64,000 nt of DNA from DATARH01 sp963746885 (GTDB lineage Bacteria > Pseudomonadota > Alphaproteobacteria > ATCC43930 > CGMCC-115725): contig CAVVDM010000012.1 of the NCBI GenBank assembly GCA_963746885.1, positions 22,829 through 86,828 of the forward strand, in the 5' to 3' direction. The notes below the pieces were generated by a model. That model had not been told where the DNA came from. It saw nothing but the letters and a program-made list of their open reading frames with translations, and made no database searches. The translations under genes were made by a program, and so were the position numbers. Positions 8,367 through 17,575 of the stretch are shown piece by piece (position 1 is the stretch's first letter; each line of letters starts with the position of its first letter).

Positions 8367-10595
8367 ATGTCAGATCTCGAAATCGTTTGGACGAAAGTTG
8401 ATGAAGCACCTGCGCTTGCTACGTTGTCCCTTCTGCCGATCGTCCAAGCCTTCGTCGGGGCGGCCGGCGTGAAGATGAAGCTGAAGGACATTTCGCTGAC
8501 TGGCCGCATCATCGCCAACTTCCCCGACAAACTGACGCCAGCGCAAAAGATTAACGACGAGCTCGCCGAACTTGGCCAACTTGCGATGCGCCCCGAGGCC
8601 AACATCATCAAGCTGCCCAACATCTCCGCCTCGATCCCGCAGCTGAAGGCTGCGATCAAGGAGTTGCAGAGCAAGGGTTACGACGTGCCGGATTATCCGG
8701 ACAGCGACGCGACGCCAGCGGATAAGGAAATCCGCGCCCGCTACGGCAAGGTGCTCGGCAGCGCCGTCAATCCGGTGCTGCGCGAGGGCAATTCCGACCG
8801 CCGCGCCGCCGGCGCCGTGAAGCAGTACGCGCGCAACAATCCGCACAAGATGGGCGCCTGGACCAAGGACTCGAAAACCCGCGTGGCGCACATGTCGGGC
8901 GGCGATTTCTACGGTTCGGAGGTCGCGACGACCCTTGCGGCGCCGACCAATGCCCGTATCGAGTTGGTCGGCAGCGACGGCGCGGTCACGGTGCTGAAGG
9001 CGAAGACGCCGCTTAAGACCGGCGAGATCATCGACGCGGCGGTGATGAACCGTAAGGCGTTGCGCGCCTTCTTCGCCGCGCAGATCGACGCCGCGAAGAA
9101 GGACGGCGTCCTGTTCTCGCTGCACGTCAAGACGACCATGATGAAGATCTCTGATCCCATCATCTTCGGTCATTGCGTTTCCGTGTTCTTCGCCGATGTG
9201 TTCGAGAAGCATGGCGCCACACTGACGCGCCTGGGCGTCGATCCCGACAACGGCGTGGCCGACATGCTGACCCGGATCGAGAATTTGCCGGAGGCTGAAA
9301 AGGCGGCGATCAAGGCCGATATCCAGGCCACCTATGCGAAGCAGCCCGGCCTGGCCATGGTCAATTCCGACCGGGGAATCACCAATCTGCACGTGCCGAG
9401 CGACGTGATCATCGATGCAGCGATGCCGGCGATGATTCGCGAATCCGGGCGCATGTGGGGCGCTGACGGCAAGCTGCACGACGTGATCGCCGCGATCCCC
9501 GATCGTTGCTACGCGCCGCTGTTCCAGGCCGTCATCGAGGACTGCAAGGCGCATGGCGCCTTCGACCCGAAGACGATGGGCTCTGTGCCGAACGTTGGGT
9601 TGATGGCGCAGCAAGCCGAGGAGTATGGCTCGCACGACAAGACGTTTGAGGTCGCCACGGGCGGAACGGTGCGCGTGGTCGCCGATGACGGCACGGTTCT
9701 GCTGTCACAGCCGGTCGAGACCGGTGACATCTTCCGGATGTGCCAGGTGAAGGACGCGCCGATCCAGGACTGGGTCAAGCTTGGGGTGCGCCGCGCGCGC
9801 CTGACCAGCACCCCAGCGGTGTTCTGGCTCGACGCCAAACGCGCGCACGACGCGCAGTTGATCGCCAAGGTCGAGACATACCTGAAGAACGAGGACACAT
9901 CGGGTCTCGACATCCGCATCCTGGCGCCGGTCGAGGCCATCAAGTTCTCGCTCGATCGCATCCGCAAGGGGCTCGACACCATCTCCGTCACGGGCAATGT
10001 GCTGCGCGACTACTTGACCGATCTTTTCCCGATCATGGAACTGGGCACGTCGGCCAAGATGCTGTCGATCGTTCCGCTGCTGGCGGGCGGCGGGTTGTTC
10101 GAGACCGGGGCCGGCGGTTCGGCGCCCAAGCATGTGGAGCAGTTCCAGCACGAAGGCTATCTGCGCTGGGATTCGCTCGGCGAGTTCCTGGCGCTTGGCG
10201 CTTCGCTCGAACATCTGGCGCAGACAAGTGGCAATGAGGACGTGAAGATTCTGGCCGAGACGCTCGATGAAGCCAACGGCGAGATCCTTGAGCACAACCG
10301 TTCGCCGGCGCGCAGAGTTGGCGAACTGGATAATCGTGGCAGCCATTTCTACCTGGCGCTGTATTGGGCACAGGCGCTGGCCCGGCGGGACAACAGCTCG
10401 GCGATGGCAGCCCGCTTCAAACCAGTGGCGGAAGCGCTGGCGGCCCATGAGGCCAAGATCAATGCCGAGCTGATCGCCGCGCAGGGTAAGACGGTGGAGA
10501 CTGGCGGCTATTATCTGCCCGATCAGGCCAAGACATCGGCGGCGATGCGGCCGAGTGCGACGCTGAACGCTGACCTCGCCGCCATCCACGAGTAG
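8367..10595 (+). CDS. icd: NADP-dependent isocitrate dehydrogenase, monomeric type
   Basis: Oxidatively decarboxylates isocitrate to 2-oxoglutarate in the TCA cycle. At 742 residues it matches the monomeric (IDH-II) class. Typical blocks are NSDRRAAGAVKQYARNNPH, HMSGGDFYGSE, LHVKTTMMKISDPI, GIGTNDGIGD-type substitutes such as MVNSDRGITNLHVPSD, and GSAPKHVEQF. A strong ribosome-binding site (cggaggtgc) precedes ATG 8367. GC content and codon use look like the neighbours, so any acquisition is not recent. The relic just upstream suggests functional replacement of the dimeric enzyme. Confidence 0.95.
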   Translation: MSDLEIVWTKVDEAPALATLSLLPIVQAFVGAAGVKMKLKDISLTGRIIANFPDKLTPAQKINDELAELGQLAMRPEANIIKLPNISASIPQLKAAIKELQSKGYDVPDYPDSDATPADKEIRARYGKVLGSAVNPVLREGNSDRRAAGAVKQYARNNPHKMGAWTKDSKTRVAHMSGGDFYGSEVATTLAAPTNARIELVGSDGAVTVLKAKTPLKTGEIIDAAVMNRKALRAFFAAQIDAAKKDGVLFSLHVKTTMMKISDPIIFGHCVSVFFADVFEKHGATLTRLGVDPDNGVADMLTRIENLPEAEKAAIKADIQATYAKQPGLAMVNSDRGITNLHVPSDVIIDAAMPAMIRESGRMWGADGKLHDVIAAIPDRCYAPLFQAVIEDCKAHGAFDPKTMGSVPNVGLMAQQAEEYGSHDKTFEVATGGTVRVVADDGTVLLSQPVETGDIFRMCQVKDAPIQDWVKLGVRRARLTSTPAVFWLDAKRAHDAQLIAKVETYLKNEDTSGLDIRILAPVEAIKFSLDRIRKGLDTISVTGNVLRDYLTDLFPIMELGTSAKMLSIVPLLAGGGLFETGAGGSAPKHVEQFQHEGYLRWDSLGEFLALGASLEHLAQTSGNEDVKILAETLDEANGEILEHNRSPARRVGELDNRGSHFYLALYWAQALARRDNSSAMAARFKPVAEALAAHEAKINAELIAAQGKTVETGGYYLPDQAKTSAAMRPSATLNADLAAIHE

Positions 10596-10605
10596 TTGCC
10601 GTGGG

Positions 10606-10637
10606 ATCGTCCCCGGGACAAGCCCGGGGATGACGAT
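10606..10637. repeat. Palindromic dispersed repeat after icd
   Basis: The core cccggg-acaag-cccgggg forms a hairpin with imperfect arms (tcgt on the left, atgacga on the right). Repeats of this type, with tcatccccgggcttgtcccgg in the other orientation, are scattered between genes in many alphaproteobacteria. There is no T-run, so terminator function is uncertain. Confidence 0.65.
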
Positions 10638-10661
10638 GCGAGAGTGCGGCTTCCGGGTTTG

Positions 10662-11411
10662 CTACAGCCCGAGGTAGAATTTGCGGACGAGCTCGTTGTT
10701 GTTGAGTTCGTCGGCGTCGCGGCCCTCGAAGGCGATCTGGCCGTGCACGATGACATAGCCGCGGTCGGCAATGCGGACGGCCTGGTTGAAGTTCTGCTCG
10801 GCCATCAGCACGGTCAACTGGAAGCGGTCCTTCAGCTCCTTGATCTTGTCGATCGTGCGGCTGACCAGGATCGGCGCCAACCCGACCGACGGCTCGTCGA
10901 TCAACAGGATGCGCGGCGCCGACATCAGCGCCCGCGCCAATGCCAGCATCTGCTGCTCGCCGCCCGACAGGCTGCCGGCGAGCTGGCGGCGGCGCTCGAG
11001 CAGCCGCGGAAACGTCTCGTAGGACGACGCAAGATTGGCGTCGATCGCGCTGCGGGCGGACGGGCGGAACGCGCCGAGCAGCAGGTTTTCCTCAACCGTC
11101 AGCTTGGGAAACAGACGGCGCCCCTCCGGCACCAGGGCGATGCCGAGATCGACGATCTCCTCGGTCGAGCGCCCCACCAGATCGTGCCGCACCCCGTCGA
11201 TCTCGGCGATGATGCTGCCCGAAGACGGGCGCAGCATCCCCATGATGCATTTCATCAGGGTGCTCTTGCCGTTGCCGTTGGTGCCGAGCAATACCACCGT
11301 CTCGGCGTGCGACACCGAAACCGAGATGTCCTCGATCACTCGCACCAGGCCATAGCCGGCGTTAAGGCCGGTGATCGCCAGGCTGTTCCGGGAAGACGAA
11401 CTATTCGCCAA
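10662..11411 (-). CDS. livF: Branched-chain amino-acid-type ABC transporter ATPase LivF
   Basis: A 249-residue HAAT-family ATPase that powers uptake by the LivHM permease. Walker A is GTNGNGKST, the signature is LSGGEQQMLALARAL and Walker B is ILLIDEPSVGL. EGRRLFPKLTVEENL is the LivF hallmark. It is the last gene of the liv operon read leftward and overlaps livG by 11 bases. The true substrate (amino acid, amide or aromatic acid) cannot be read from the ATPase. Confidence 0.9.
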   Translation of the reverse strand: MANSSSSRNSLAITGLNAGYGLVRVIEDISVSVSHAETVVLLGTNGNGKSTLMKCIMGMLRPSSGSIIAEIDGVRHDLVGRSTEEIVDLGIALVPEGRRLFPKLTVEENLLLGAFRPSARSAIDANLASSYETFPRLLERRRQLAGSLSGGEQQMLALARALMSAPRILLIDEPSVGLAPILVSRTIDKIKELKDRFQLTVLMAEQNFNQAVRIADRGYVIVHGQIAFEGRDADELNNNELVRKFYLGL

Positions 11412-12141
11412 GATAGGCCCTTTCGACTTCCGGGTTGCGTACGACCTCCTGCGGCGGGCCGTCGGCGATCTTCTGGCCGGCGACCAGCACGACGAGACGG
11501 GTCGAGAAGCTCATCACCGCGCGCATGATGTGCTCGATCAACACGATCGTGATGCCGTCCTCGTTGAGGCGGAACAGGACGGCGAGAATCTCCTCGACCT
11601 CGGAGGGGGACAGGCCGGCCATCGCCTCGTCGGCGAACAGCAGGCGCGGCTGGGTCGCGACGGCGCGCGCCAGTTCGAGCTTGCGCATCTCGACCTGGGT
11701 CAGGTCGCGCGGCAGGCGGCGCGCCTTGTCGGCCAATCCGACCTGTTGCAGCAGGTCGAGGCAGCGGGTTTCGACCTGGGAGGGCGACAGGTGACGGCCG
11801 CGCCGCGCGTTGACCGTGTAGAGCAGCGGCACTCGCAAATTGTCGACGAGGTTGAGGGTGTGGAACGGCTTCGGCAGCTGGAAGCTGCGGGCAAGGCCGA
11901 GCCGGGTGCGCTGATGCGCGATCAGGCCGTCGAGCGGCTGCCCGTCGAACATGACGCTGCCGGTTTCGTTGTGCAACGTGCCGCACAGGCAATTGACGAG
12001 GGTGCTCTTGCCCGAGCCGTTCGGCCCGATCAGGCCGAGCCGCTCGCCGGTCGCGATCGTCAGCTCGATATTGTCGAGCGCGACAAAGCCGCCGAACCGC
12101 TTGCCGAGACCGCTGACCGTGAGGATCGGATGCTCGCTCAT
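11401..12141 (-). CDS. livG: Branched-chain amino-acid-type ABC transporter ATPase LivG
   Basis: A 246-residue partner ATPase. Walker A is GPNGSGKST. The Q-loop region includes LGLARSFQLPKPF, and Walker B is LLFADEAMAGL, with LPRDLTQVEMRKLELARAV as signature; this replaces the usual LSGGQ with a degenerate LPRDLTQVE, odd but seen in some LivG paralogues. Its start overlaps the stop of livM by four bases, indicating translational coupling. Confidence 0.88.
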   Translation of the reverse strand: MSEHPILTVSGLGKRFGGFVALDNIELTIATGERLGLIGPNGSGKSTLVNCLCGTLHNETGSVMFDGQPLDGLIAHQRTRLGLARSFQLPKPFHTLNLVDNLRVPLLYTVNARRGRHLSPSQVETRCLDLLQQVGLADKARRLPRDLTQVEMRKLELARAVATQPRLLFADEAMAGLSPSEVEEILAVLFRLNEDGITIVLIEHIMRAVMSFSTRLVVLVAGQKIADGPPQEVVRNPEVERAYLGE

Positions 12142-13517
12142 ATGGTGTTCCGCGCGGCGAGCGCCTCGGCCGCCCCGGCCCGCTTGCGGCGCCGCGCCCG
12201 AACCAGTCCCACGATGCCGTTCGGCGCAATGATCACGAAGGCGATCAGCAGCAGCCCGACGATCAACAGGTTGAGTGCCGAGGAGATCGTCACCGTGGCG
12301 AGCTGCTGGATCGTGCCGAGCAGGACCGAGCCGATGATCGGCCCGACCCAGCTCGTCATGCCGCCGATCACCGGCATCGCGACGCTGTTGACCGCATAGG
12401 CGAGGTTGAAGCTCGAGGTCGGGTCGAGATAGGTCACATAGTAGGGCAACGGCGCGCCGGCCATGCCCATCAGCGCACCCGACAGCGTCGTGGCGATCAG
12501 CTTCAGCCGCAAGGTCGGCACCCCGCCGGCCTCGGCCGCCAACTCGTCGTCGCGGATCGCTGCGAACCCGAGGCCGAGCGTCGAGCGCTCGATCGTGCGG
12601 GCGATACCGACCGCGATCACCGCCAGGATAATCATCAGCGAGTAGAGATATTGGATGTAGCTGCCGAGCAGCAGCGGACCCTGCGCCGGCCGGATGATAT
12701 AGATGCCGCGCGAGCCGCCGACATAGTCCCAGTTGACGATCAGCGTCTGCACCACGACCGTCAGCGCCAGGGTCGCGATCGCGAAGAACACGCCGCGCAG
12801 GCGCAGCGAAAGATAGCCGGTGCCGAGGCCGAGCAGCCCCGAGACGATGCCGCCGACCAGGATCATAACTGGCAGTGGGACTGCCGGGAACGTGATCCCG
12901 AGCAGGCCCTGCACCAGCTCGGGCTTGCTGTGCAGATTGTGCAACACCGCCGTGCTATAGGCGCCGACCGCGAAGAACGCGCCGGTGCCGAAATTGATGT
13001 AGCCGGTGTAGCCGCCGAGGATGTTCCAGGCGGTCGACAGCACGACGTATTGCAGCACGACATAGGCGGCGAAGAAGAAGTACTCGTTGGTGAAGAACAC
13101 CCGGGTCAGCACCAACAGCGCGATGCCGACCGCGGCGGCGGCGATCCAGAAGGTTCCGGTGTTTAACTCGGGCAATTTCGAAGCGATATCCTCAACGTCG
13201 GCCGTTAGGAGTGCAATCACACCAGCGACCGCCAGCAACAATACGGTCGTCATGCTGAGGAAATTAAAACCAAGAACGGCACCTACCCCTATTGAGGAGC
13301 CTATGAGAAGTAGTGCGCCGCTGAGAGGGTAATTTAACACGACTGCAGCACCAAGCAGGGCGGCAATGGGGAGAATGACGCTGATTGCTTTGGTCAATGC
13401 GCCAAAGCCCCCACCACTTACAACTCCAAAGAGGCTGCTGACCGCGTATCCATAGGGGCCTAGCGCTAGCGCACTAAGGCCTCCTATGATGCCCAGTATG
13501 AGCGCAGCTATTCTCAT
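12138..13517 (-). CDS. livM: LivM permease with an unusual N-terminal membrane domain
   Basis: Inner-membrane permease of the liv ABC importer. Residues from about 118 on are ordinary LivM (STAWNILGGYTGYINFG, then GGMTSWVGPIIGSVLLG). Residues 1-115 are extra: four predicted hydrophobic helices starting MRIAALILGIIGGLSALALG, resembling small stand-alone membrane proteins (DUF4064-like, by eye). The DNA for this part, about 13170-13517, is visibly richer in A/T than the rest. At 459 residues the protein is over 100 longer than usual. The start codon overlaps the stop of the DUF559 frame (ATGA). Most likely inserted DNA fused in frame to livM. Confidence 0.85.
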   Translation of the reverse strand: MRIAALILGIIGGLSALALGPYGYAVSSLFGVVSGGGFGALTKAISVILPIAALLGAAVVLNYPLSGALLLIGSSIGVGAVLGFNFLSMTTVLLLAVAGVIALLTADVEDIASKLPELNTGTFWIAAAAVGIALLVLTRVFFTNEYFFFAAYVVLQYVVLSTAWNILGGYTGYINFGTGAFFAVGAYSTAVLHNLHSKPELVQGLLGITFPAVPLPVMILVGGIVSGLLGLGTGYLSLRLRGVFFAIATLALTVVVQTLIVNWDYVGGSRGIYIIRPAQGPLLLGSYIQYLYSLMIILAVIAVGIARTIERSTLGLGFAAIRDDELAAEAGGVPTLRLKLIATTLSGALMGMAGAPLPYYVTYLDPTSSFNLAYAVNSVAMPVIGGMTSWVGPIIGSVLLGTIQQLATVTISSALNLLIVGLLLIAFVIIAPNGIVGLVRARRRKRAGAAEALAARNTI

Positions 13518-13933
13518 TTGTCAGTCTCAGCGCCGCAATAATATTGCCCTCTCCCGCATTGCGGGAGAGGGAGGGACCCACGCCGAAGGCGTGGGAGGGT
13601 GAGGGTCTCACGTGCTTTCAGCGCTTCCAAAATGGCCTCTTTAATCCCCTCGATATTAGTCAATATCTCGTTGTCCCAAAAGCGTAGTACGCTCCATCCA
13701 TAGCTTTCAAGCCAAGCTGCTCGGTCAAGATCTCCTTGGTTCTGGTAGTGTCGACTGCCATCCGCCTCAATAACTAGTAGGTACTTGGTGCATGCAAAAT
13801 CCGCGATGTATTTGCCAATTGGAACCTGGCGACGAAATTTGTAACCACGGAGTCGGCGGTCACGCAAAGCGGCCCAAAGCGTGCGTTCGGTATGCGTCGA
13901 GTTGCGCCGCAAGGCTCGCGCGTATGTCGTCAG
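13514..13933 (-). CDS. DUF559 (Vsr/endonuclease-like) protein
   Basis: The conserved core reads RALRRNSTHTERTLWAALRD, FRRQVPIGKYIADFAC, EADGSRHY and WSVLRFWDNEIL, which is the DUF559 family of the PD-(D/E)xK-like Vsr endonuclease group. No ATG fits; the family usually starts just before TTYARAL, here a CTG at 13933, so the start is uncertain. The 3' end runs through a palindromic repeat and the stop overlaps the livM start. It sits between livH and livM, between two inverted palindromes, so it is an insertion into a transporter operon. Function is unknown; nuclease activity is inferred from the fold family. Confidence 0.82.
   Translation of the reverse strand: MTTYARALRRNSTHTERTLWAALRDRRLRGYKFRRQVPIGKYIADFACTKYLLVIEADGSRHYQNQGDLDRAAWLESYGWSVLRFWDNEILTNIEGIKEAILEALKARETLTLPRLRRGSLPLPQCGRGQYYCGAETDK
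13547..13595. repeat. Double-hairpin palindrome, left copy
   Basis: Two perfect hairpins lie side by side. The first is ccctctcccgc-att-gcgggagaggg at 13547-13571, with an 11-bp stem. The second is cccacgcc-gaa-ggcgtggg at 13577-13595, with an 8-bp stem. It lies at the 3' end of the DUF559 frame and encodes that frame's last residues (LPLPQCGRG). An inverted relative lies at 13969-14019. Confidence 0.85.
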
Positions 13934-13968
13934 TTTCGGCGATGCTTGCGTTCTGGGGGCGGCGTGAC

Positions 13969-14019
13969 CCTCACCCGCCTCGCTGCGCTCGGCACCCTCT
14001 CCCGCACTGCGGGAGAGGG
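13969..14019. repeat. Palindrome, right copy, inverted relative to left copy
   Basis: A perfect 11-bp stem, ccctctcccgc-act-gcgggagaggg, lies at 13995-14019. It is preceded by ccctcacccgcctcgctgcg, which matches in reverse the gagggtgaggg flank of the left copy. With the copy at 13547-13595 it brackets the DUF559 gene as inverted repeats about 470 bp apart. Confidence 0.85.
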
Positions 14020-14052
14020 ATAATTTGCCGCCGTCGCCGGGAACCCGCATCG

Positions 14053-14928
14053 CTAGCGTCCCGCCAGACCGGCCGGCCGCACGGCCAGCACCGCCAACAG
14101 GAAGCCGAACGCGACCGCCGGCGCCCATGACGGCCCGTAGAACGTCGCCGTGATGCTTTCGACGATCCCAATCAGCATCGCCGCCACCACCATGCCGGGA
14201 AAACTGGTCATGCCGCCGAGGACGCAGATCGCGAAGATGCGGCCGATGTAATCCCGCCCGATCGACGGCTCGACCGGCTGGATGATGATCAGGAAGGTTC
14301 CGGCCAGCGCGCAGGTCGCGATCGAGATGCCGAAGGCGATCTGCTTGATCTTGGTCGGGCTCGCCGCCATCAGCTGCAGCGCCAGCCCATCCTGCGACAC
14401 CGCAAGAATGGCGCGGCCGATGAAGCTGCGCGTCAGGTAGCGCTGCAACAGGCCGATCATCAACAGCGAGATCACGCACGGGATCAGCATCCGCAACGGC
14501 AGGTCGAAGATGCCGAAATGCAGGCTCGGCCCGATATACCGCGCTTCGACAAAGCGATAGTCGACGCCGAAGATCAGCACTAGCGACACCTCGCCGACGA
14601 ACAACAGGCCGAAAAAGAACGCGAGGCCCTGGATCGCCTGCTCGCCGCGGCTCTCGAACGCGTAGTAGTAGAGCCGGTAGACCACCATGCCGATCACGTA
14701 AAAGACCGGCGTCATGACGAATCCGATCAGGATCGGATCGATGCCGAAATTGGAATTGAGGATGTACGCGGCATAGGCGCCGAGCAGGATGAAGGCCGGC
14801 TGCGCGATATTGGCGATGTCGAGCATCCCGAACGAGATCGTGATGCCGACCGTCACCGCCGCATAAAAGCCGCCGAGCAGGATGCCGGCGACGATCGCGT
14901 TGATCAGCAGATCGAGGGAAACGACCAT
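14053..14928 (-). CDS. livH: Branched-chain amino-acid-type ABC permease LivH
   Basis: A 291-residue inner-membrane permease, first gene of the liv operon. LivH marks are GGFYAAVTVGITISFGMLDIAN near the N-terminus, split here as GGFYAAVTVG and SFGMLDIAN, and VLGGMTSFPG near residue 240. It ends VRPAGLAGR. A periplasmic binding protein normally accompanies livHMGF but none is present on either side. Confidence 0.9.
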   Translation of the reverse strand: MVVSLDLLINAIVAGILLGGFYAAVTVGITISFGMLDIANIAQPAFILLGAYAAYILNSNFGIDPILIGFVMTPVFYVIGMVVYRLYYYAFESRGEQAIQGLAFFFGLLFVGEVSLVLIFGVDYRFVEARYIGPSLHFGIFDLPLRMLIPCVISLLMIGLLQRYLTRSFIGRAILAVSQDGLALQLMAASPTKIKQIAFGISIATCALAGTFLIIIQPVEPSIGRDYIGRIFAICVLGGMTSFPGMVVAAMLIGIVESITATFYGPSWAPAVAFGFLLAVLAVRPAGLAGR

Positions 14929-15256
14929 GATGAGGCGCGGTCAGCGCTGCGGTCGGGCGCAGCGTAACGATCGCGTCGGTGGCGCCGTCCGACAGCGCGC
15001 AGACATCGGCAACATGCTTCGTTCCCCCCCCGGCTAGTCTCGCGCAGCAGCGCCGACGCGAGTGCGGCGGCATTAGACCAGCATCGGCGGGCGCTGAGAA
15101 GCGCTATGGTCAACATGTCGCAACCGCGAAATCCGCCGGTCTCGCGCGCCGATGCCGGCCTCCGCCGCGCCGCATGGCGCCCGGGCAAATCCGCTTTGAC
15201 GCTGGCCGCGGCGGCGGCTATGGGAACGCAGCGGGGTTGAGGGGAGTGATCAGCGG
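14929..15256. other. Intergenic region between divergent livH and Mo-hydroxylase genes
   Basis: This 328-base stretch holds no supported gene. The only open frames are extensions of the minus-strand livH region with no recognisable protein sequence. It must contain the promoters of the leftward liv operon and the rightward Mo-hydroxylase operon, but I see no clear operator. Confidence 0.4.
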
Positions 15257-17573
15257 ATGAGCCTGCCATTCGAGCCGCGCGACGAGGACCGCCGGCTGCT
15301 GACCGGCGCCGGCCGGTTCTGCGACGACGAGCGACAACCCGGCGAAGCGCACGCCGTCTTTGTCCGCTCGCCGCACGCCTTCGCCGCGATCCGCGGGGTC
15401 GAAGCCGCTGCCGCCCGCGCGCTCCCAGGCGTGCTCGCGGTCCTGACCGCCGCAGATTTGGCGCGAGCTGGACTCGGCAATGTATCGAGCATCACGCCGG
15501 TGCCGAACGGCGCCGGGCTTGTCGTGCCGCCGCGCCCTGCGCTGGCCGGCGATATGGTGCGGCATGTCGGCGACCCGGTGGCGCTGGTGGTGGCCGAAAC
15601 CGACGCGACCGCGCGCGATGCTGCCGAGCGGGTGCTGGTGGATTATGACGTGCGCGCGGCGGTGACCGATGTCGCCGCCGCGGTCCGGCCGCAGGCGCCG
15701 CAGATCTGGCCCGAGGCGCCGGGCAATGTCGCGCTCGACTGGCCGGGCTTTGCCGGCGCCGACCGGCATAACGTCGAGGAGGCGTTTGCCGGCGCCGCGC
15801 ACGTTGCGCGGGTGCGGCTCGTCAACCAGCGCATCGTCATGGCGCCGATGGAGCCGCGCGGCGCGCTGGCCCGCTACGACGGCGCCAGCGATCGCTACAT
15901 TCTCGCCTGCGCCTCGCAGAGCGCCTTCGTGTTGCGCCAGCACGTCGCGCAATGCCTCGGCGTGACGCCCGAGCGGGTGCGCGTCATGAGCGGCGATGTC
16001 GGCGGCGGCTTTGGCATGCGCGCCACCGGCTACCCCGAATACCCGGCGCTGCTCGTTGCCGCGAAAGAGGTCGGGCGGCCGGTGCGCTGGCTGGCCAGCC
16101 GCTCCGAGTGCTTCCTTACCGACAACCAGGCGCGCGACACGATTATCGAGGCGGCCTTGGCGCTCGACGAGGCCGGCAAATTTCTCGCGCTCGACATCGA
16201 CGTGCTCGCCAGCATGGGCGCCTATCAGACCTCGCACGGCGCGTTCATCGCAACCGCCAATTTCGCGCGCTGCCTGCCTTGCATGTACGACATTCCGCAG
16301 ATCGGGCTGCATTTCCGCTGCGTCTTCACCAATACCGTTCCGACCGGGCCCTATCGCGGCGCCGGCCGGCCCGAGGCGAATTACTGCCTCGAGCGCCTGG
16401 TCGACGCGGCGGCGGTGGTATGCGGCATCGAGCGGGTCGAACTGCGCCGCCGCAACCTGATTCCCGCCGACCGGATGCCCTACAAGACGCCGGTCGGCAC
16501 GACCTATGACAGCGGCGACTTTCCGCTGCTGTTCGAGAGCGCACTCGCAACATGCCGATGTCGCACATTTCAAACAACGCGCCGAGGCGTCGGCCAAGGC
16601 CGGCAAGCGTCGCGGGCTCGGCGTTGCGTGCTTTCTCGAAATCGCCGGCGGCCAGCCCGGCGAGGGCGCCGCCATCGGCTTTCCCGGACAAAGCAAGCTG
16701 TTGCTGGCGATCGGCGTGCAGGCCAGCGGGCAGGGCCACAACACGCTCTACCGCCGGCTCGCCGCCGCGCGCCTCGGCATCCCGGCCGACGCGATCGAGG
16801 TCGAGCACGGCGACAGCGACGACGGCGTGCCGAGCGCCGGCGCGGTTGCCTCGCGCTCGACGATGTCGGTCGGCGGCGCCGTCGTCGCGGCGATCGACGC
16901 GGTGATCGAGAAGGGCAGGCGGGTCGCGGCCTATGTCCTCGAGGCCGCCGAGGCCGACATCGCCTACCGCAACGGCGTCTTCGAGATCGCCGGCACCGAC
17001 CGGGGCATCCCGCTGTTCGAGCTGGCCGAGCGGGCCCGCGCGCTGGTTCGGGAAGGGGTCATCCCCGAGGATTTGGACACCAGGCGCACCGCCGATGTGC
17101 CGCCGACTTTCCCCAACGGCGTGCACGTCGCCGAGGTCGAGATCGAGCCCGACAGCGGGCAGGTGACGCTGGCCTCCTATACGGCGGTCGACGATTGCGG
17201 CGTCGTGTTGCAGCCGGTGCTGGTCGAGGGGCAGGTGCAGGGCGGCGTCGCGCAGGGCGTCGGGCAGGCGCTGCTCGAAAGCGGCGTCTATGACAGCGCG
17301 AGCGGGCAGCTGCTCGCCGGCTCGTTCATGGATTACGCGATGCCGCGCGCCGACGACCTGCCGGATATTGCGAGCGCCTTGCGTCCGGTGCCGTCGACGA
17401 CCAACGCGCTCGGGGTCAAGGGAGTGGGCGAGGCCGGCACGACCGCCTCGCTCGGTGCGGTTATGAACGCAATCGCCGACGCCCTGCCCGAGGCCCCCGG
17501 CATCGACATGCCGGCCACCCCGGAACGGGTGTGGCGGGCGTTGCACAAAGCCCGAAAACAAGGAGGAGCCTAG
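15257..17573 (+). CDS. Xanthine/CO dehydrogenase family large (Mo-cofactor) subunit, one frameshift
   Basis: Large subunit of a molybdenum hydroxylase, which hydroxylates an aromatic or aldehyde substrate with water as oxygen source. It has GGGFGMRATGYPEYP and PYRGAGRPEANYC (Mo-pterin contacts) and GVGEAGTTAS with the catalytic Glu near the C-terminus. The ATG at 15257 gives MSLPFEPRDEDRRLLTGAGR. One extra C at about 16545 breaks the frame; without it the sequence continues FESALQHADVAHFK and the protein is about 770 residues, the family size. The FAD and 2Fe-2S subunits that normally accompany it are not in the window. The substrate is unknown. Confidence 0.88.
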
Positions 17574-17575
17574 TC

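Noticed and set aside
15218..16744. Long minus-strand open frame of 508 codons opposite the Mo-hydroxylase gene
   Set aside because: High-GC shadow of a real gene: no recognisable domain, Arg/His/Ala-rich composition, while the plus strand has all Mo-hydroxylase motifs.
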